From JABFRZ01 sp964631945 (GTDB lineage: Bacteria; Planctomycetota; UBA1135; GCA-002686595), in contig CAZWAY010000009.1 of NCBI GenBank assembly GCA_964631945.1, forward strand, positions 1 through 64,000: 64,000 nt of DNA, given 5' to 3'. Positions 19,759-28,965 of the stretch are shown piece after piece (the first letter of the stretch is position 1; every line of letters begins with the position of its first letter). A program made the translations under genes and the position numbers. Under the pieces are notes generated by a model, which did not search any database, was not told where the DNA came from, and saw nothing but the letters and a program-made list of their open reading frames with translations.

Positions 19759-20712
19759 TCAGGGGGCGGGGGCCTGGTCGGACGCTTCCGGTGGGCCGCC
19801 GCGCTCCTCCAGCTCTTCCAGCGAGCTCGGCCAGTCGTCCTTCAGGAGCTGCGAGAGCACGCGGTCCTTCAGGATCTTGCCGCCGGTCTGGCAGCGCGCG
19901 CAGTAGTCGACCTCGTTGTCGGCCCGCAGGATGCGCTGGATCGGGGCGGCGCACACCGGGCAGGGCTGGCCGAAGCGGCCGTGGACGGCCATGCCGGTGC
20001 GGAAGGCCGTGACCTTCTCGGGGAACTCGGCGCCGGCCTCGCGCCGCAGGCGCTCGATCCATTCGGAGAGCACCGCCTGCGTGGCCTCGAACAGGCGCTC
20101 GAACTCGGGCGCGGCCAGGTTCTCGACGCGCTGCAGGGGCGACAGCCGGGCGCGGTGCAGGATCTCGTCGGAGTAGGCGTTGCCGATGCCGCTGAGGAGG
20201 CGCGGGTCGCACAGCGCGCGCTTCAGGGTGTGGCGCTCGGAGCCGAGGCGCGCGGCGAAGGCGGCGAGGTCGGTGGCGAGCGGATCCAGCCCGCCGCGGT
20301 CGTGGGCGCGCAGGACGGCCTCGTCCGCGAGGACGTGCAGCGAGGCGCGCCGCTTCGTGCCGGCCTCCGTCAGGACCAGCGTGCCGTGCTCGAAGTCGAA
20401 GGCCGCGAGATCGCCGCGGCGCGTGAGCCTGGCCCCGCGCGGCCTCCAGTGCAGTCGCCCCGCGATCATGAGGTGCAGCAGGAGGTAGAGCTGCCCGGAC
20501 TCGCCCGGGCGCGGGCCGGGGCCGAGCTCGAGGAAGATGCGCTTTCCCAGTCGCCCGAGGGCCCGCACGGGCCTTCCGATGGCTGCGGAGGGCGGCGGAA
20601 CGGCGCTGCGCAGCAGGAACATGCTCTTCAGGCGCAGGCCCTCGAGCCGGCGCCCGAGCAGGCGTTGCTCGAGGGCCTCGACGTACAGCGCGACGTCCGG
20701 GAGTTCGGGCAC
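19759..20712 (-). CDS. Formamidopyrimidine-DNA glycosylase / endonuclease VIII family (Fpg/Nei)
   Basis: The 317-aa product starts at a GTG and reads PELPDVALYVEAL, giving the catalytic N-terminal Pro (after start-residue removal) and Glu of the Fpg/Nei family. The helix-two-turn-helix signature is seen in KRALCDPRLLSGIGNAYSDE, and the zinc finger ligands are Cys 251, 254, 271 and 274 (CPVC, then CARC). It excises oxidised bases and cleaves the strand by beta/delta elimination. The C-terminus continues about 35 residues past the zinc finger. It is divergent from the macroglobulin gene. Fpg versus Nei specificity cannot be told from the sequence alone, so no symbol is given. Confidence 0.88.
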   Translation of the reverse strand: MPELPDVALYVEALEQRLLGRRLEGLRLKSMFLLRSAVPPPSAAIGRPVRALGRLGKRIFLELGPGPRPGESGQLYLLLHLMIAGRLHWRPRGARLTRRGDLAAFDFEHGTLVLTEAGTKRRASLHVLADEAVLRAHDRGGLDPLATDLAAFAARLGSERHTLKRALCDPRLLSGIGNAYSDEILHRARLSPLQRVENLAAPEFERLFEATQAVLSEWIERLRREAGAEFPEKVTAFRTGMAVHGRFGQPCPVCAAPIQRILRADNEVDYCARCQTGGKILKDRVLSQLLKDDWPSSLEELEERGGPPEASDQAPAP

Positions 20713-20721
20713 GAGGGCGAA

Positions 20722-20727
20722 AGAATA
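20722..20727 (-). promoter_or_regulatory. Extended -10 promoter element before the DNA glycosylase
   Basis: On the minus strand the bases read TGCTATTCT, an extended -10 box, with nine bases between it and the GTG start. This would put the transcript start almost on the start codon, giving a leaderless message. No -35 box is obvious. Confidence 0.35.
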
Positions 20728-20868
20728 GCAGGCCCGCCGCGCCCGGCCCGGCATGCTGGGACGCGCCAAGAGGCTCCCGCGATGCAACGTTCTGTGCCCG
20801 AACCCGCGCGACGCTCGCCCGAGGCGCGCGCGGTCCGTTCCGCGCTCCGCTCCTTGAAACGAATCGCC

Positions 20869-23800
20869 ATGAAGCCGCTGCTCGTCTCGCTCCAGCTCGC
20901 CCTCGTGTTCGCCTGTCTGGCCTCGCCGCGACCCGAGTCGGCGCCCGGTGGAGTGGGGCAGGCCGGGAGCCCGGGCGCCGACCCGCAGCAGGCCCCCGCG
21001 CCGGCCGGGGAGATCGAGGCGCGCATCACCAAGGCCGAGGCCGAATTCGCCGCCGGGAACTACGCGCGCGCCCAGGCGCTCTACACCGATCTCGCCACGC
21101 TCGAGCTCCCGCTCGCGCGTCGAGCCTGGGCCGAGTTCCGCCTGGCGGACACGCGCTGGCGCGCGGCGGTGCAGTCGAACGACCCCGACACGAGCGAGCT
21201 GGACCAGGCGCTGGCGGCACTGCGCGCCCAGCTCGCGCGCTACGAGCGGCCCGAGTCGCGCGACGAGCTCTACGCCGAGATCGCGGAGTCCCTCGGCGAC
21301 GCCGCCTGGCGCGCGCAGAACCAGGACTGGAGCGCGTGGCAGCTCTACGCCGAGGCGCTGGCCTGGTGGGCGGGCTCGAGCGACCTCGAGCGGGCGCGCG
21401 CGCGCTACCTCGGCATCGTCTGGAAGGCGGCCCTGCCGCCCTGGCGCGAGCAGTACTGGGGACACTCGTACTTCCCGAGCATGCTGCCGCTCGAGGTCTA
21501 CGCCAACGCGCTCGAGATCGCGGTCGGCGACGCCGATCGCGCGCGCGCGAACTTCCTGCTGGCGCGTGCCTGGATGAACCAGGGCGGCGACCGGCGCGCG
21601 GCCCAGCGCATCGAGGCCACGCTGGGGGCCGTGCTGGAACTCGGCCAGCGCTCGGAGTGGTACGACGACGCGCTGTACTCGCTCGGCACCTTCCAGGAGG
21701 GCCAGGGGCGCTGGGAGCCCGACGAGCACGGCACGCTGCGGCCGAAGCCCGACTACGTGCGCGCGCTCGAGCTCTACCGCCGCCTGACGCGCGAGTTCAA
21801 GAAGGGCGAGACGCGCTACTTCGACGAGTGCGAGCAGCGCATCCGCAACCTGACCGCGCCCACCCTCGGCGTGCAGGTCGAGCGCTTCTTCCTGCCGGGT
21901 TCGGAGGTGCAGTACACGCTCTCGTGGCGCAACCTCGAGCGCGTCGAGCTCGCGCTCTACCCGCTCGACCTGACGCGGGACGTGCTGTTCGGCGCGGACG
22001 GCAACGACGACTGGCTGTCGCTGGTGCCGCTCACGCGCGCACCGAGCGCGCGCTGGACGCACGACACGCGCGATCCGGGTCGGCACGAGCCCGGGCAGGC
22101 GCGGCTCCTGATCGAGCCCAAGCCGGCGCTCGGGGCCTACGTGCTCTTGGCCTCCGCCGGTGCGACCCAGGCGCGCGCGCTGGTGCTGGTCAGCGACGCG
22201 GCCGTGACCATCAAGGCGACCGGCACCCAGCTCCTGGCCTGGGCCACGGACGCGCGCACGGGCGCGCCGCTGGCCGAGGCCGACGTGCGCCTCTCGGAGC
22301 GCTGGCACGACGGCGCGTGGCAGCGCGCCGAGCACTCCGAGCAGACCGGCAGCGACGGCGTGGCGCAGTTCACGCTGACCTCGAAGCGGCAGGGCGGTTC
22401 GTACTTCGTGGCGCTGAAGTCCGGCGCGCGCCAGGGCTTCGCACAGGGCTGGATGCCCGGGCGCGAGGATCCCGCGCGCGAGTGGCGCCTGTACGCCTAC
22501 ACCGACCGCGCGGCCTATCGCCCGGGCGACACGGTGCAGTGGAAGTTCTGGGCGCGCACGCGCTACGCCTCCGCCTACCAGACGCCGGCCAGCGAGCAGG
22601 TCGCCTGGGAGCTCCGCGGCCCCGAGGACGCGCTCGTGAGCGAGGGCACGAGCACGCTCGACGCCTTCGGCGCGGCCTGGTCGAGCCTGACCACCACCGC
22701 CGCGATGGCGCTGGGCGAGTACAGCGTGGTGTTCTACCGCGACGCGAAGAAGAACGAGCGCCTCGGCTCGGCCACGCTGTTCCGGCTCGAGGAGTACAAG
22801 CTGCCCGAGTACGAGGTCGCGGTGAAGACGCCGCTCGATGCCAGCGGCAAGCCCAGGCTCTTCCGCCTCGGCGACCGTGTCGAGGTCGAGATCGAGTCGA
22901 CCTACTACTACGGCGCGCCCGTGGCCGGGGCGACGGTCGAGGTCTTCGTGCACCAGCGCCCGCGCTACCGGCCGAGCCCGAGGGTGCGCGAATTCCCGTG
23001 GTTCTACGAGGACGCGCGCGAGCGCAGCTGGTGGGGCGGACCGGGCCAGCAGATCTTCCACGACACGCGCACCAGCGATCCGGCCGGCAAGGTGTCGATC
23101 GCCTTCGACACCCCGCCCGACGTGAGCGGCGAGTTCGAGTTCGTGGTCCAGGCGCGCGTGGTCGACGCCTCGCGCCGCGAGATCACGGGCCAGGGCACGG
23201 TGGTGGTGGCCGAGCAGGGCTATCGCGTGGACTTCGAGGTGGCGCACACGATCCACCGCCCGGGGACGAAGGTCGAGGTCGCGCTGCGCGCCAGCGATCC
23301 GAACGACAACCCGGTCGAGGACGACGGGCGCGTAGTGGTGACGCGCGAGCGCTGGCACGAGGTCTGGCGCGATCCGCTGGGCCGCGACGTGTTCGGCGAC
23401 GCGCTGGCGAAGGCCCAGGGCGAGCCCGGCTTCCCGCTCGCCGGCTGGAGCCTGCGCTCCCAGGGCTACGAGCGCGAGACGGTCGCCACGCTCGCTCTGC
23501 GCACGGGCAAGGACGGCAAGGCGCGCTTCGACTTCACGCCGCCCAGGGAGGGCACCTACCGCCTGGCCTGGACGAGCACCGACGAGCGCGAGGCCGAGAT
23601 CCGGGCCGAGACCAGCGTCTTCGTGGCCGACGAGAACACCCAGCAGCTCGGCTATCTCCCGGGCGGCGTCGAGATCCTGGTGGACCAGGACACGCTCGAG
23701 GTCGGCAAGGAGGCGACGCTGCTCGTCGTCACGCCCCAGAGCGGGCGCTGGGTGCTGTTCACGGTCGAGGGCGAGGAGCTCGAGCGACACGAGGTCCTGC

Positions 23801-26800
23801 ACCTCGAGGGTCAGGTCAAGCTCGTGCGCGTGCCTATCACCGAGCGCCACGTGCCCAACGTGTTCGTGGGCGCGCTCTCGATGTGGTCCGGACAGGCCTT
23901 CCAGCACGGGATCGAGCTGATCGTGCCGCCGGTGAAGCAGTTCCTGTCGGTCGAGCTCGCGAGCGACAGGAGCGACTACGAGCCCGGCACGGAGGGCACG
24001 CTCACGGTCACGGTCAAGGACAGGAGCGGCGAGCCGACCTCGGCCGCGCTCTCGCTGGCGGTCGTGGACGAGGCCGTGGCCTACATCCAGGGCGACTACG
24101 CCATCGATCCGCGGCGCTTCTTCTACGGCGACAAGCGCGCGCACCTGGTGCAGACCGGCGGCAGCTTCCAGCACGGCACGTACGCCGAGTTCGCCAAGGA
24201 CAAGAAGGGCGAGGTGCGCGACCTGCTCTTCGGGCGGGAAGAGGTCGATGGGGATGCCCTGAGACAGCTCGGCGCGCTGGGCTACGTCGGACGCGCGGGG
24301 CCCGCCTTGAAATCCGTGGCCTCGGAACGCTCGGGCGGGCTCGCCGACAGTTTCGAGCGGGCCGACAACCGCCTCGCCAAGGAGAATCGCGCCAGCGCTG
24401 ACGGCGCCGCAGCTCCCGCCCAGCCCGTCGTGCGCGTGCGCTCCGACTTCCGCGCGACCGCGCTGTGGGTGCCGGACGTCACCACCGACAAGGCGGGCCG
24501 CGCCACGGTGAAGCTGAAGTTCCCCGACTCGACCACGCGCTGGAAGGCGACCGCGCGCGCCTGCGACGCGGCCACGCGCGTGGGCGAAGGCGCGACCAGC
24601 GTGCGCACGCGCCTGCCGCTGATCGCGCGCCTGCAGGCGCCGCGCTTATTCGTGGTGGGGGACACGGTCACGATCTCGGGCAACCTGGACAACAACACGG
24701 ACCAGGCGCTGGTGGTCGAGCCGACGCTCTCGCTCACGGGGCTCGTGCTGGCGCGCGTCGAGGGGCCGCCGAGGAAGGTCACGATCCCGGCCAACGGCCA
24801 GGTGCGCGTGGACTGGACCGTGGAGGTGCGTGAGCCGGGCACGGCCACGCTGAAGCTCTCGGCGCTGGGCACGACCCACGCCGACGCGGTCGAGCGCACG
24901 CTGCCGATCCATGCGCACGGCATCGAGGCCTTCATCGATCTGGCCGGCAAGCTGGACGGTGGATCCGAGTCCGGCGCGCTCGCGCTCACCCTCGACTTGC
25001 CCGAGGACCGCGGTGCCGGATCGACGCGGCTCACGCTCTCGGTCTCGCCGAGCCTGGCGGTGACGATGCTGGACGCGCTGCCGTATCTCGCCGACTACCC
25101 GTACGGCTGCGTCGAGCAGACGCTCTCGCGCTTCCTGCCGGCCGTGGTGGTGGCGAAGACGCTGCGCGACAACGGGCTCTCGGTCGAGGACGCCATGACG
25201 CGCGTGTTCGGCGGCATCGAACCGGCCACCGCCGGCAAGACGCACCCGCAGGGCAAGCAGGCGCTGGCGAAGCTCGACGAGATGACCCAGGCGGGCCTCG
25301 AGCGGCTCTACGACTTCCAGCACGCCGACGGCGGCTGGGCCTGGTGGAAGGACGGCGACAGCAATCCCTTCATGACGGCCTACGTCCTGTGGGGCCTCGC
25401 GCTCGCGCGCGACGCCGGGCTCGAGGTGCGGGCGAGCGTGCTCGACAACGCGGCGCGCTGGTTGGCGGCCGAGCTGGTCGAGGCCGAGGGCGAGCCCGAT
25501 CTCGCGGCCTGGGAACTGCACGCGCTGGCCGCCTTCGGCGGCGCGGGCCGCACGGACGCCGCGCGGACGTTCCAGGCCGCGGCCTTCGACAAGCTCTGGA
25601 AGCAACGCGACGCGCTCAACGCCTACGGTCGCGCGCTGCTGTGTCTGGCCGCCCAGGGCATGGGGCGCGCGAAGGAAGCGCGCACGCTGGCCGAGAACCT
25701 CGCCAACGGCGCGATCCGCGACGCGTCGCCGGACGTCTCGGTCCTGCAGGTGGGCACGAAGCAGCCCTACACCCTGCCGACCGCGCACTACGGCCAGGAC
25801 GGGATCTACCGGCGCTGGTCCGAGGGCGGGGTCGAGGCCACGGCCTGCGCGCTGCGCGCGTTGATGGCCGTCGATCCGAAGAGCGAACTCGTCACGCCGC
25901 TCATGAACTGGCTCGTGAAGAACCGCCGCGGAGCGCAGTGGTCGAACACGCGCGACACGGCCATCACCGTGCTCGCCCTGAACGACTACCTGCGCAGCAG
26001 CGGGGAACTGGGCGCGGCGGTCGAGTTCGAGCTCGCGCTCAACGGCACGAACGTGGCCTCGAAGCGCATCGAGAAGGACCAGCTCCTGGCCGCGCCGAGC
26101 GCCTTCGAGCTCGATCCCGCGCTGCTGCGCGACGGCCGGAACGAGATCCGCATCACCAAGAAGGCCGGCGCGGGTCCGCTCTACTTCGCGGCCCGCGCGC
26201 GCTTCTTCAGCCTGGAAGAGCCGATCCCGGCGCGCGGCAACGAGCTCTTCGTGCGCCGCGACTGCTACCGCCTGGCGGCGCGCAAGACGCTGCTCGCCGG
26301 CACGGTCTACGAGCGCGTGCCGCTGGCCGACGGCGGCGAGCTGACGAGCGGCGAGCGCGTCGAGGTCGTGCTGACCATCGAGGCCAAGAACGAGCTCGAG
26401 TACCTGGTGTTCGAGGACCTGAAGGCCGCCGGGCTCGAGGCCGTGCAGGTGCGCAGCGGCGAGCCCATCGCGGCCCAGGAGCTGAAGCGCAGCGAGGGCG
26501 CCGCACGCTTCGCGGCTCCGAGCGGGGAGGACCGGCGCCGCGGGACGGCGCGGGACGTGGTGCTCGAGGCCCAGGTCGGTTCCGGCTACACCGGGCGCAC
26601 GCGCTCGGCGCACCAGGAGCTGCGCGATCGAGAGGTGAGCTTCTTCCTCGAGCGGCTGCCGCAGGGCCTGTGGGAGCTGCGCTACGAGTTGCGCGCCGAG
26701 GTCCCCGGCCGCTTCCACGCCCTGCCGACCCTGGCGCACGCCATGTACGTGCCCGAGATCCACGCCAACGGGAGCGAGCTCCGCATCGTCGTTCTCGATC

Positions 26801-26805
26801 GTTGA
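20869..26805 (+). CDS. Bacterial alpha-2-macroglobulin with thioester (CVEQ)
   Basis: A 1,978-aa secreted protein. The signal peptide is MKPLLVSLQLALVFAC, with the Cys possibly a lipidation site. A helical, TPR-like region follows (about 45-230), then repeated beta domains, including the MG segment YTDRAAYRPGDTVQWKFW. A bait-like insertion of about 100 residues lies between SLAVVDEAVAYIQ and VRSDFRATALWVPD (about residues 1070-1190). The thioester motif is YGCVEQTLSRFLP with Cys 1414 and Gln 1417, followed by an alpha-alpha toroid (GWAWWKDGDSNPFMTAYVL) and C-terminal receptor-like domains. Such proteins trap proteases in the periplasm or at the cell surface. An upstream ATG at 20782 is in frame but lacks signal-peptide logic. 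pbpC, a frequent partner, is not adjacent. Confidence 0.9.
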   Translation: MKPLLVSLQLALVFACLASPRPESAPGGVGQAGSPGADPQQAPAPAGEIEARITKAEAEFAAGNYARAQALYTDLATLELPLARRAWAEFRLADTRWRAAVQSNDPDTSELDQALAALRAQLARYERPESRDELYAEIAESLGDAAWRAQNQDWSAWQLYAEALAWWAGSSDLERARARYLGIVWKAALPPWREQYWGHSYFPSMLPLEVYANALEIAVGDADRARANFLLARAWMNQGGDRRAAQRIEATLGAVLELGQRSEWYDDALYSLGTFQEGQGRWEPDEHGTLRPKPDYVRALELYRRLTREFKKGETRYFDECEQRIRNLTAPTLGVQVERFFLPGSEVQYTLSWRNLERVELALYPLDLTRDVLFGADGNDDWLSLVPLTRAPSARWTHDTRDPGRHEPGQARLLIEPKPALGAYVLLASAGATQARALVLVSDAAVTIKATGTQLLAWATDARTGAPLAEADVRLSERWHDGAWQRAEHSEQTGSDGVAQFTLTSKRQGGSYFVALKSGARQGFAQGWMPGREDPAREWRLYAYTDRAAYRPGDTVQWKFWARTRYASAYQTPASEQVAWELRGPEDALVSEGTSTLDAFGAAWSSLTTTAAMALGEYSVVFYRDAKKNERLGSATLFRLEEYKLPEYEVAVKTPLDASGKPRLFRLGDRVEVEIESTYYYGAPVAGATVEVFVHQRPRYRPSPRVREFPWFYEDARERSWWGGPGQQIFHDTRTSDPAGKVSIAFDTPPDVSGEFEFVVQARVVDASRREITGQGTVVVAEQGYRVDFEVAHTIHRPGTKVEVALRASDPNDNPVEDDGRVVVTRERWHEVWRDPLGRDVFGDALAKAQGEPGFPLAGWSLRSQGYERETVATLALRTGKDGKARFDFTPPREGTYRLAWTSTDEREAEIRAETSVFVADENTQQLGYLPGGVEILVDQDTLEVGKEATLLVVTPQSGRWVLFTVEGEELERHEVLHLEGQVKLVRVPITERHVPNVFVGALSMWSGQAFQHGIELIVPPVKQFLSVELASDRSDYEPGTEGTLTVTVKDRSGEPTSAALSLAVVDEAVAYIQGDYAIDPRRFFYGDKRAHLVQTGGSFQHGTYAEFAKDKKGEVRDLLFGREEVDGDALRQLGALGYVGRAGPALKSVASERSGGLADSFERADNRLAKENRASADGAAAPAQPVVRVRSDFRATALWVPDVTTDKAGRATVKLKFPDSTTRWKATARACDAATRVGEGATSVRTRLPLIARLQAPRLFVVGDTVTISGNLDNNTDQALVVEPTLSLTGLVLARVEGPPRKVTIPANGQVRVDWTVEVREPGTATLKLSALGTTHADAVERTLPIHAHGIEAFIDLAGKLDGGSESGALALTLDLPEDRGAGSTRLTLSVSPSLAVTMLDALPYLADYPYGCVEQTLSRFLPAVVVAKTLRDNGLSVEDAMTRVFGGIEPATAGKTHPQGKQALAKLDEMTQAGLERLYDFQHADGGWAWWKDGDSNPFMTAYVLWGLALARDAGLEVRASVLDNAARWLAAELVEAEGEPDLAAWELHALAAFGGAGRTDAARTFQAAAFDKLWKQRDALNAYGRALLCLAAQGMGRAKEARTLAENLANGAIRDASPDVSVLQVGTKQPYTLPTAHYGQDGIYRRWSEGGVEATACALRALMAVDPKSELVTPLMNWLVKNRRGAQWSNTRDTAITVLALNDYLRSSGELGAAVEFELALNGTNVASKRIEKDQLLAAPSAFELDPALLRDGRNEIRITKKAGAGPLYFAARARFFSLEEPIPARGNELFVRRDCYRLAARKTLLAGTVYERVPLADGGELTSGERVEVVLTIEAKNELEYLVFEDLKAAGLEAVQVRSGEPIAAQELKRSEGAARFAAPSGEDRRRGTARDVVLEAQVGSGYTGRTRSAHQELRDREVSFFLERLPQGLWELRYELRAEVPGRFHALPTLAHAMYVPEIHANGSELRIVVLDR

Positions 26806-27015
26806 GCCTCCGGCCAGCGAGGGCGCGCCCCCGAGGAGGAAGGCGCAATTCAAGTCCGAGAAAGGTGCGGGGGCCGACGCGCGCCTGCACGTTATGCTCC
26901 CCGCCCCTTTGCGTGGCCGGCCTGCCGGCCCCTGAAGGAGCGCCGCGTCCGTGCCGCCCGCCGCGGGCCGCGGGGCGCTGCGCACACCCCCCCTGACTCC
27001 CCGGAGAGAAACACG

Positions 27016-28116
27016 ATGACGATTCTGGCCCTCGGCCTCTTGGCCCTCGCCCCCGCGCAAGGCGGACAGGGCTCGATCATGGACCGCCTGAAGTTCGACG
27101 CCGAAGGCCGCATGCGCGGCGAGGCGACCTTCGACAACGTGGACGCCGCCACCGGCAACGACATCCAGGACCGCTACCGCGGCCGCATGCGCTTCCGCTT
27201 CGGCGCCAAGTACGCGCTGATGGACGACATGAACGTGGTCGGGCGCCTGTCGACGGCCTCGGACGGCAACGACGCCAACAACCCGCACTGGGACTTCGGC
27301 GACGGCGACGGCTTCAACGGCAGCGGCGTCGTCATGGACCGCTTCTATCTCGACTGGGCGGCCAACGAGGAGATCCACGTGATGGCCGGCAAGCAGCCGC
27401 ACGCCTTCGCCATGCCGCCGATCTACGGCGACTTCCTGTGGGACTCGGACATCTCGCCCTCGGGGGTCGCGGCCTCGTGGAAGCCCATGAACGGTGACGG
27501 TCCGAGCTTCGACGCGCGCTTTGCCGCCTACGTGGCCACCGAGGTCGCGGCCGACTCGGACCCGAAGATGTGGGGCGGCCAGGGCAACATCTACGTGCCT
27601 ATCGACGAGGGCAAGCTGCAGCTCTCGACCGCGATCTACGACTGGAACGACAACACCGACACGGCCGTGGCCGGCAACCAGGGCAACTCGGCCACCACCG
27701 AGAACTTCATGATCTGGGACATGTTCCTGGCCGGCACGCTCCAGGGCGGCCCGCTGGAGGAGATGACCGGCTTCGTCCAGTTCATGAACAACCTCGAGGA
27801 ATCCGATCAGGGCTGGGTCGCGGGCGCGCAGCTCGGCTCGAGCCAGTGGAAGCAGGGCAATTACAACGTCTTCGCCCTGATCTACGACCTCGACGGCGAC
27901 TCGGTCTTCAGCCCGGTGGCCCAGGACGACACCGCGATCGCCGGCACGGGCCTGAACGACGGCGACGGCGACGGCATGAACGGGGTCGTGTTCGGCGGCC
28001 AGTACTTCTGGCGCGACAACGTGGCCGTGAAGCTGTGGGTCCTGACCTCCGACCCGGCCGGTGCCGACGACGAGCCGCTGCGCGTGCGCCTCGACCTCGA
28101 CTTCAAGGTCAAGTAG
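27016..28116 (+). CDS. Putative outer-membrane porin
   Basis: A 366-aa protein with a short signal peptide (residues 1-16), a good ribosome-binding site (GGAGAG, seven bases before the ATG) and alternating amphipathic strands throughout. The blocks YRGRMRFRFGAKYAL, MDRFYLDWAANEEIHVMAGKQ and GGQYFWRDNVAVKLWVL, rich in Asp and Asn in the turns, resemble the putative porin family (Porin_5). The C-terminus is LDLDFKVK, without the classical terminal Phe. It should be an outer-membrane diffusion channel. The 210-base gap before it contains a GGCCGG-CCTG-CCGGCC hairpin (26915-26930) and no clear promoter. Confidence 0.72.
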   Translation: MTILALGLLALAPAQGGQGSIMDRLKFDAEGRMRGEATFDNVDAATGNDIQDRYRGRMRFRFGAKYALMDDMNVVGRLSTASDGNDANNPHWDFGDGDGFNGSGVVMDRFYLDWAANEEIHVMAGKQPHAFAMPPIYGDFLWDSDISPSGVAASWKPMNGDGPSFDARFAAYVATEVAADSDPKMWGGQGNIYVPIDEGKLQLSTAIYDWNDNTDTAVAGNQGNSATTENFMIWDMFLAGTLQGGPLEEMTGFVQFMNNLEESDQGWVAGAQLGSSQWKQGNYNVFALIYDLDGDSVFSPVAQDDTAIAGTGLNDGDGDGMNGVVFGGQYFWRDNVAVKLWVLTSDPAGADDEPLRVRLDLDFKVK

Positions 28117-28137
28117 CGCCGTTCCGCGGCAAGCCGA

Positions 28138-28175
28138 CGCGAGGGTCGCCGGGCACGGGCCCCGCGGCCCTCGCG
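28138..28175 (+). terminator. Hairpin after the porin gene
   Basis: An 8-bp perfect stem (CGCGAGGG with CCCTCGCG) encloses a 22-base GC-rich loop that can fold further. It starts 22 bases after the porin stop. No T-run follows, so termination is only probable. Confidence 0.45.
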
Positions 28176-28212
28176 CGCATTGACGGGCATGCGCGAAAGC
28201 GCGACAAGTGGC

Positions 28213-28250
28213 GCGAGTCGTCGCTCCGGACGACTCGCAAGCGGAGGAGT
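28213..28250 (+). promoter_or_regulatory. Possible pseudoknot masking the Shine-Dalgarno of the thioesterase gene
   Basis: A perfect 10-bp stem (GCGAGTCGTC at 28213-28222 with GACGACTCGC at 28229-28238) has a six-base loop GCTCCG. The loop bases CTCCG (28224-28228) are complementary to CGGAG at 28242-28246, which is the core of the ribosome-binding site of the gene starting at 28254. The geometry matches an H-type pseudoknot able to block ribosome entry. Confidence 0.5.
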
Positions 28251-28253
28251 GCC

Positions 28254-28724
28254 ATGCCCGACCCGATCCAACCCGTGCCAAAGGACCCGGACTTCGACGC
28301 GCGAGTGCGCGCCAGCTTCGCGCGCCAACGCTTCATGGCCACGCTCGGCGCGCGCCTGCTGCGCCTCGAGCCGGGGCTGTGCGAGATCGAGCTCGGCTTC
28401 CAGGAGGGGCTGACGCAGCAGCACGGCTACCTGCACGCCGGCGTGTTGACCTCCATCGCCGACTCGGCCGGTGGCTACGCGGCCTACTCGCTCATGCCGG
28501 CCGGCGCCTCGGTCCTGGCGGTCGAGTTCAAGGTCAACCTGCTGGAACCGGCTCGCGGCCAGCGCTTCGTCGGCCGCGGACGCGTCCTGCGCGCCGGCAA
28601 GCGCCTGAGCGTGTGCGAGATCGAGGTCGAGGCCCAGGACGGCGCGCGGGTCCAGCGCTGCCTGTTCGGGGTGCAGACCGTGATGTGCCTGCCGGGATCG
28701 CCCGACGATTCCACGCGTCGCTAG
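28254..28724 (+). CDS. PaaI-like hotdog-fold thioesterase
   Basis: A 156-aa single-domain hotdog protein. The active-site block QQHGYLHAGVLTSIADSAGG holds the His-Gly and helix Asp typical of the PaaI/YdiI branch of acyl-CoA thioesterases, followed by VLAVEFKVNLLEPARG and GRGRVLRAGKRLSVCEIEV. It should hydrolyse acyl- or aryl-CoA in the cytoplasm as a tetramer. A strong ribosome-binding site (GGAGGAG) sits five bases before the ATG, directly behind a stable stem-loop. The gene stands alone between the porin and a bidirectional hairpin. Confidence 0.85.
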   Translation: MPDPIQPVPKDPDFDARVRASFARQRFMATLGARLLRLEPGLCEIELGFQEGLTQQHGYLHAGVLTSIADSAGGYAAYSLMPAGASVLAVEFKVNLLEPARGQRFVGRGRVLRAGKRLSVCEIEVEAQDGARVQRCLFGVQTVMCLPGSPDDSTRR

Positions 28725-28767
28725 CGCGATCCGGAGGGCGCCGGGAGACGCTCGCTCCAGAAACGAA

Positions 28768-28790
28768 GACGCCGGCTCGAGGCCGGCGTC
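28768..28790. terminator. Bidirectional hairpin between convergent genes
   Basis: A 9-bp perfect stem (GACGCCGGC with GCCGGCGTC) and a TCGAG loop lie 43 bases after the thioesterase stop and 28 bases after the stop of the small minus-strand gene. On the minus strand it is followed by TTCGTTTCTGG, a modest T-rich tract. Confidence 0.65.
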
Positions 28791-28818
28791 GCGCGCGCCC
28801 GGGGGCGCGGGTGGAGAG

Positions 28819-28965
28819 CTACTTCTTCTTGGGGTCCGTGTGCTTCGGCGCCGAGCCCGGGTGCTGCGGCTGATGCGGTTGCGCGGGCTTGCCGGCGGGC
28901 GGCGGCGAGAAGGAGGGCTTGGGGGGAGCGGTATGGGCGGGCTTCTGCTTGGGATCTTGTGCCAT
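28819..28965 (-). CDS. Small Pro/Lys/Gln/His-rich protein, 48 aa
   Basis: An ATG at 28965 opens a 48-codon frame ending TAG at 28819. The product starts MAQDPKQKPAHTAPPKP, is about one quarter proline with many Lys, Gln and His, and ends in KKK. It has no hydrophobic segment or cysteine and should be disordered and basic. Its composition is unlike translated noise from this GC-rich DNA, and a hairpin terminator follows the stop. I do not recognise a family; small basic Pro/Lys tails of this kind can bind nucleic acid, but that is a guess. Upstream, an unusually AT-rich patch (29085-29112) could hold its promoter. Confidence 0.5.
   Translation of the reverse strand: MAQDPKQKPAHTAPPKPSFSPPPAGKPAQPHQPQHPGSAPKHTDPKKK

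Noticed and set aside
19759..24174. A 1,471-codon minus-strand frame over the macroglobulin gene
   Set aside because: Only its end (from the GTG at 20712) is real, being the DNA glycosylase. The rest is antisense to the macroglobulin and has shadow composition.
24241..24300. GALGYVG motif within the macroglobulin as a sulfatase tail or fusion
   Set aside because: It lies in the variable bait-like insertion and no sulfatase domain is present.
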